Positions 14,483-17,207 of a DNA stretch of 17,207 bases are shown one piece after another (positions within the stretch are counted from its first letter, which is position 1; each line of letters opens with the position of its first letter). The position numbers and the translations under genes were made by a program. Origin of the DNA: Bacteroidales bacterium. Its GTDB lineage: Bacteria > Bacteroidota > Bacteroidia > Bacteroidales > JAOZQN01. The notes under the pieces were generated by a model, which was not told the origin of the DNA, ran no database searches, and saw only the letters and a list, made by a program, of their open reading frames with translations. The stretch covers positions 1 through 17,207 of the forward strand of contig JAOZTW010000032.1 in NCBI GenBank assembly GCA_029938985.1, read 5' to 3'.

Positions 14483-15099
14483 TATTTTTCTATGATTAAA
14501 TATGAACCCTTTGCTCCAGGTACTGCTCCCTTCAGTAACAATATGTTATGTTCAGATATTACTTTTACTACTTTCAGATTAAGTATTTTCACCTTTCTGT
14601 TTCCCATGTGTCCACCCATTCTCATTCCTTTAAAAACTCTTGAAGGATACGAAGATGCTCCAATAGAACCTGGTGCTCTGTTTCTGTCGTGTTGACCATG
14701 CGTTTGTCCTCCAACACCTCTAAAATTATATCTTTTTACAACACCTTGAAATCCTTTACCTTTTGAGTAACCTGTAACATCTAACCAACTTTCGTCTTTA
14801 AAGTAATCAACAGTTATTACATCTCCGAGTTTCCATTCTTTAACAGATCCTCTTATTTCAACTACCTTCTTTTTAGGTGTTGTACCTGCCTTTTTGAAGT
14901 GCCCTATTTCTGCTTTTGTTGCGTTTTTCTCTCTTTTGTCATTATAAGCTATTTGGACTGAATTATAGCCATCTGTTTCTTCTTTTTTAATCTGAGTAAT
15001 AACGCACGGACCCACTTCTATTACAGTACATGGAATATTATTACCATCTTGGTCAAAGACTGAAGTCATTCCTACTTTTTTTCCTATTAGTCCTGGCAT
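14482..15099 (-). CDS. rplC: 50S ribosomal protein L3
   Basis: L3 starts 50S assembly and extends a loop to the peptidyl-transferase centre. The 205 residues (E. coli 209) start MPGLIGKKVGMTSVFDQDGN and contain PCTVIEVGPCVITQIK, VDVTGYSKGKGFQGVVKRY-like sequence (WLDVTGYSKGKGFQGVVKRY) and GGQTHGQHDRNRAPGSIGAS then SYPSRVFKGMRMGGHMGNRK. The E. coli loop has Gln150 in GSIGQNQ, the target of the methylase PrmB. Here the motif is GSIGASS, so that target is missing. It follows rpsJ after a 64-base gap. Confidence 0.98.
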   Translation of the reverse strand: MPGLIGKKVGMTSVFDQDGNNIPCTVIEVGPCVITQIKKEETDGYNSVQIAYNDKREKNATKAEIGHFKKAGTTPKKKVVEIRGSVKEWKLGDVITVDYFKDESWLDVTGYSKGKGFQGVVKRYNFRGVGGQTHGQHDRNRAPGSIGASSYPSRVFKGMRMGGHMGNRKVKILNLKVVKVISEHNILLLKGAVPGAKGSYLIIEK

Positions 15100-15163
15100 T
15101 TTTCTATATTTTTATTTGTAATTTTTTAATTAAATTAATGTCTTAAAGCTGTTTCAAAATCTA

Positions 15164-15469
15164 TCACACCTTTATTTCTACATCTACACCACTTGGAAGT
15201 TCTAATTTCATTAGAGCATCAACTGTTTTTGGAGACGAATTATAAATGTCGATTAATCTCTTAAACGTAGATAATTGAAATTGTTCTCTTGCTTCTTTAT
15301 TTACAAACGTTGCACGGTTTACGGTAAAAATTCTCTTGTGAGTTGGTAAAGGAATTGGTCCCTTTACAAATGCTTTTGTCTGTTTTACGGTTTTTACGAT
15401 TTTATCAGCAGAACTATCTACTAAATTATGATCGTAAGATTTTAATTTTATTCTAATCTTTTGGCTCAT
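15164..15469 (-). CDS. rpsJ: 30S ribosomal protein S10
   Basis: S10 lies in the 30S head and, with NusB, also acts in transcription antitermination. The 101 residues (E. coli 103) start MSQKIRIKLKSYDHNLVDSS. They carry TVKQTKAFVKGPIPLPTHKR, FTVNRATFVNKEAREQFQLS and HKRLIDI-type sequence (FKRLIDIYNSSPKTVDALMK), ending LPSGVDVEIKV. All are close matches. It follows fusA after 25 bases with no tuf gene between, as in Bacteroidota; in E. coli tufA follows fusA. Confidence 0.99.
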   Translation of the reverse strand: MSQKIRIKLKSYDHNLVDSSADKIVKTVKQTKAFVKGPIPLPTHKRIFTVNRATFVNKEAREQFQLSTFKRLIDIYNSSPKTVDALMKLELPSGVDVEIKV

Positions 15470-15494
15470 AGAGTTTTAAAATTATAAGATTGTA

Positions 15495-17207
15495 TTATTG
15501 AAAATATATTTTTCCTGTTATTGTATCAATTATTTTTTGTGATATTTCTGAAGGTACTTTATCAAACTTAAAAAATTCCAAAGAAGAAGTAGCTCTTCCA
15601 GACGAAAGTGTTCGCAAATCTGTTACATATCCAAATGTTTCTGATAGGGGAACCATTGCTGAAATAACTCTTAAATTTAATTTCATATCAGATTTTAAAA
15701 TCTGTCCTCGTCTTTTTGTTATATCAGACATTATATCTCCCATATAACTGTCGGGAGTAAGAACCTCTAATTTCATTATTGGTTCCAAAAGAATTGGTTT
15801 TCCTTTTTTTGTTGCTTCTTTAAAAGCTATTTTAGCAACAGATTCAAACGCAATACTATCTGAATCAACATTATGAAATTCGCCATCTAAAAGTTCTACT
15901 TGTATTGAGTTCATTTTATAACCTGCAAGTGGTCCATTTGACATTGCTAATTTCAGTCCTTTTTCTACATCCGAAATATATTCCTTCGGTATAGCACCTT
16001 GTTTAATGCTATTCGTAAATTGTAATCCTATTTTATCTGTTTTAGCTGGAGATATCTTTATAGTTATTCCTGCAAATTTACCTCTTCCTCCTGTTTGTTT
16101 TTTAAATAATTCTTTGTGTTGAACAACCTCTGTTATAGCCTCTTTATAAGTCACTTGAGGTTTTCCTTGATTGCAAGCAACATTAAATTCCATTTTTAAT
16201 CTGCTTACCAAAATATCCAAATGCAACTCGCCCATTCCACTCATAATAGTTTGTCCTGTCTCTTCGTTTTGAGATATTTGGAAAGTGGGGTCTTCCTCTT
16301 CTAATTTTCGTAAGGCATTTTGAAGTTTTTCTGTTTCTGCTTGTGTCTTTGCCTCAACAGCAACACCAATAACTGGTTCAGGAAATTCTATCTGACCGAG
16401 AACAATTGGATTGTTGGGTAACGATATTGTATCTCCTGTTTTGGCACTTTTAATTACCATAGCACCTATATCACCTGCAGAAATTGAATTTATCTTTTTT
16501 TGCTTGTTGGCGTGCATTCTATACAATCCAGAAACTCTTTCTTTTCTTTCTGTTCTTGAATTATATATTTGACTTCCATTTACAAGCTGTCCCGAGTAAA
16601 CTCTAACATAAGCTAATCGTCCTACATATGGGTCAGTTGCTATTTTGAAAATAAAAGCAGTTAGGGGTTGGTTTTTATCAGTTTCTCTAATCTCTTCTTT
16701 ATTAGTAAATGGATTTATTCCTTTTACTTTTTCTTTATCCAATGGGGTTGGAAGGTAGGCTGTTATTCCATCTAATAATGTTTGAACACCTTTGTTTTTT
16801 AAGGACGAACCACAAAAAACAGGAATATACTTTAAATCTAATGTCGTTTTTCTTATAATACATATCAGTTCCTCTTCTGTTATTGTTTCGGGAGCATCAA
16901 AATATTTTTCCATTAATATCATGTCATGTTCTGCAAGTTTTTCGAGCATATTCTCTCTCCATTCACTTGCCTCCTCTTTGAAATTCTCAGGAATATCATC
17001 ATAATAAAATTCTACTCCTTCGGTTTCGTCTTTCCAGTATATTGCTTTATTCTTTATTAAATCTATAACACCATTAAATTCGTCCTCCGAACCTATAGGT
17101 ATTTGTAAGGGAATTGGTTTTGCATATAACTTTTCTTCAATTTCATTAACAACTCCAAAAAAATCAGCCCCTACCCTATCCATCTTATTTACAAAAGCAA
17201 TTTTTGA
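15495..17207 (-). CDS. fusA: Elongation factor G, N-terminal part cut by the window edge
   Basis: EF-G is the GTPase that drives translocation of tRNA and mRNA. The frame stays open to the right edge, and 570 residues of about 705 are visible. The visible part begins SKIAFVNKMDRVGADFFGVV, which includes the G4 guanine-specificity motif NKMD, so the P-loop and switch regions lie outside. It continues with the G' insert, FCGSSLKNKGVQTLLDGI, and domain II (YVRVYSGQLVNGSQIYN, SAGDIGAMV). Domain III has TIMSGMGELHLDILVSRLK, domain IV TGGRGKFAGITIKIS and the tip FHNVDSDSIAFE with the conserved histidine, and domain V LLEPIMKLEVLTPDSYMGDI and VPLSETFGYVTDLRTLSSGR. The ATG at 17183 is the Met of NKMD, not the start. 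Confidence 0.98.
   Translation of the reverse strand, partial: SKIAFVNKMDRVGADFFGVVNEIEEKLYAKPIPLQIPIGSEDEFNGVIDLIKNKAIYWKDETEGVEFYYDDIPENFKEEASEWRENMLEKLAEHDMILMEKYFDAPETITEEELICIIRKTTLDLKYIPVFCGSSLKNKGVQTLLDGITAYLPTPLDKEKVKGINPFTNKEEIRETDKNQPLTAFIFKIATDPYVGRLAYVRVYSGQLVNGSQIYNSRTERKERVSGLYRMHANKQKKINSISAGDIGAMVIKSAKTGDTISLPNNPIVLGQIEFPEPVIGVAVEAKTQAETEKLQNALRKLEEEDPTFQISQNEETGQTIMSGMGELHLDILVSRLKMEFNVACNQGKPQVTYKEAITEVVQHKELFKKQTGGRGKFAGITIKISPAKTDKIGLQFTNSIKQGAIPKEYISDVEKGLKLAMSNGPLAGYKMNSIQVELLDGEFHNVDSDSIAFESVAKIAFKEATKKGKPILLEPIMKLEVLTPDSYMGDIMSDITKRRGQILKSDMKLNLRVISAMVPLSETFGYVTDLRTLSSGRATSSLEFFKFDKVPSEISQKIIDTITGKIYFQ

Noticed and set aside
14282..14695. Open plus-strand frame of 137 codons spanning the rplD-rplC junction
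   Set aside because: It is the complement of the conserved rplD start and rplC end, with no recognisable domain.
17181..17183. ATG as start of a short EF-G-like protein
   Set aside because: The codon is the Met of the conserved G-domain motif NKMD, and the frame stays open with conserved residues (SKIAFVNK) to the window edge, so the gene is cut by the window and not truly truncated.
1..17207. Possible novel system, mobile element, CRISPR array or tRNA hidden in the cluster
   Set aside because: Coding density leaves no gap over 132 bases, all genes are recognised housekeeping genes in conserved order, and I saw no spaced direct repeats, insertion-sequence ends or tRNA-like folds by eye.

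Overview
The window is an uninterrupted stretch of the large ribosomal-protein gene cluster (S10 - spc - alpha operons), with every gene on the minus strand. It reads from right to left: the 3' part of fusA, then rpsJ-rplC-rplD-rplW-rplB-rpsS-rplV-rpsC-rplP-rpmC-rpsQ-rplN-rplX-rplE-rpsN-rpsH-rplF-rplR-rpsE-rpmD-rplO-secY-map-infA-rpmJ-rpsM-rpsK-rpsD-rpoA-rplQ. Two genes are very short and easily missed: rpmD (6430-6609, 59 codons) and rpmJ (3312-3428, 38 codons).

The organism is most likely a low-GC member of the Bacteroidota. The support is: fusA sits directly before rpsJ with no tuf between them; map follows secY with no adk between them; no start codon examined has a Shine-Dalgarno-like GGAGG; one intergenic gap holds a near-perfect Bacteroidota-type promoter (TTTG-N19-TAnnTTTG); and protein details match that phylum (zinc-ligand-poor L36, cysteine-poor long S14, L2 with DHPMGGGEG, L17 with a long charged tail). 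I cannot name the genus.

Layout. 15495-17207: fusA, cut by the right window edge in the G domain at the NKMD motif. 10185-15469: S10-type block. 3763-10182: spc-type block, ending with SecY and methionine aminopeptidase. 133-3673: infA, rpmJ and the alpha block with rpoA. Gaps are mostly 1-90 bases, and three gene pairs share one base (TAATG). The largest internal gap (3184-3311) lies before rpsM and carries the promoter candidate, so rpsM-rpsK-rpsD-rpoA-rplQ can probably be transcribed separately from the upstream cluster. The rpsD-rpoA gap contains a perfect 10-bp inverted repeat.

Together the genes supply 26 ribosomal proteins, initiation factor 1, elongation factor G, the RNA polymerase alpha subunit, the SecY translocon channel and the enzyme that removes initiator methionine. 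No gene is frameshifted or truncated apart from the window-edge cut in fusA. I found no mobile element, CRISPR array, tRNA or unfamiliar gene. The items of interest are regulatory sites and lineage-specific protein details, not a new system.
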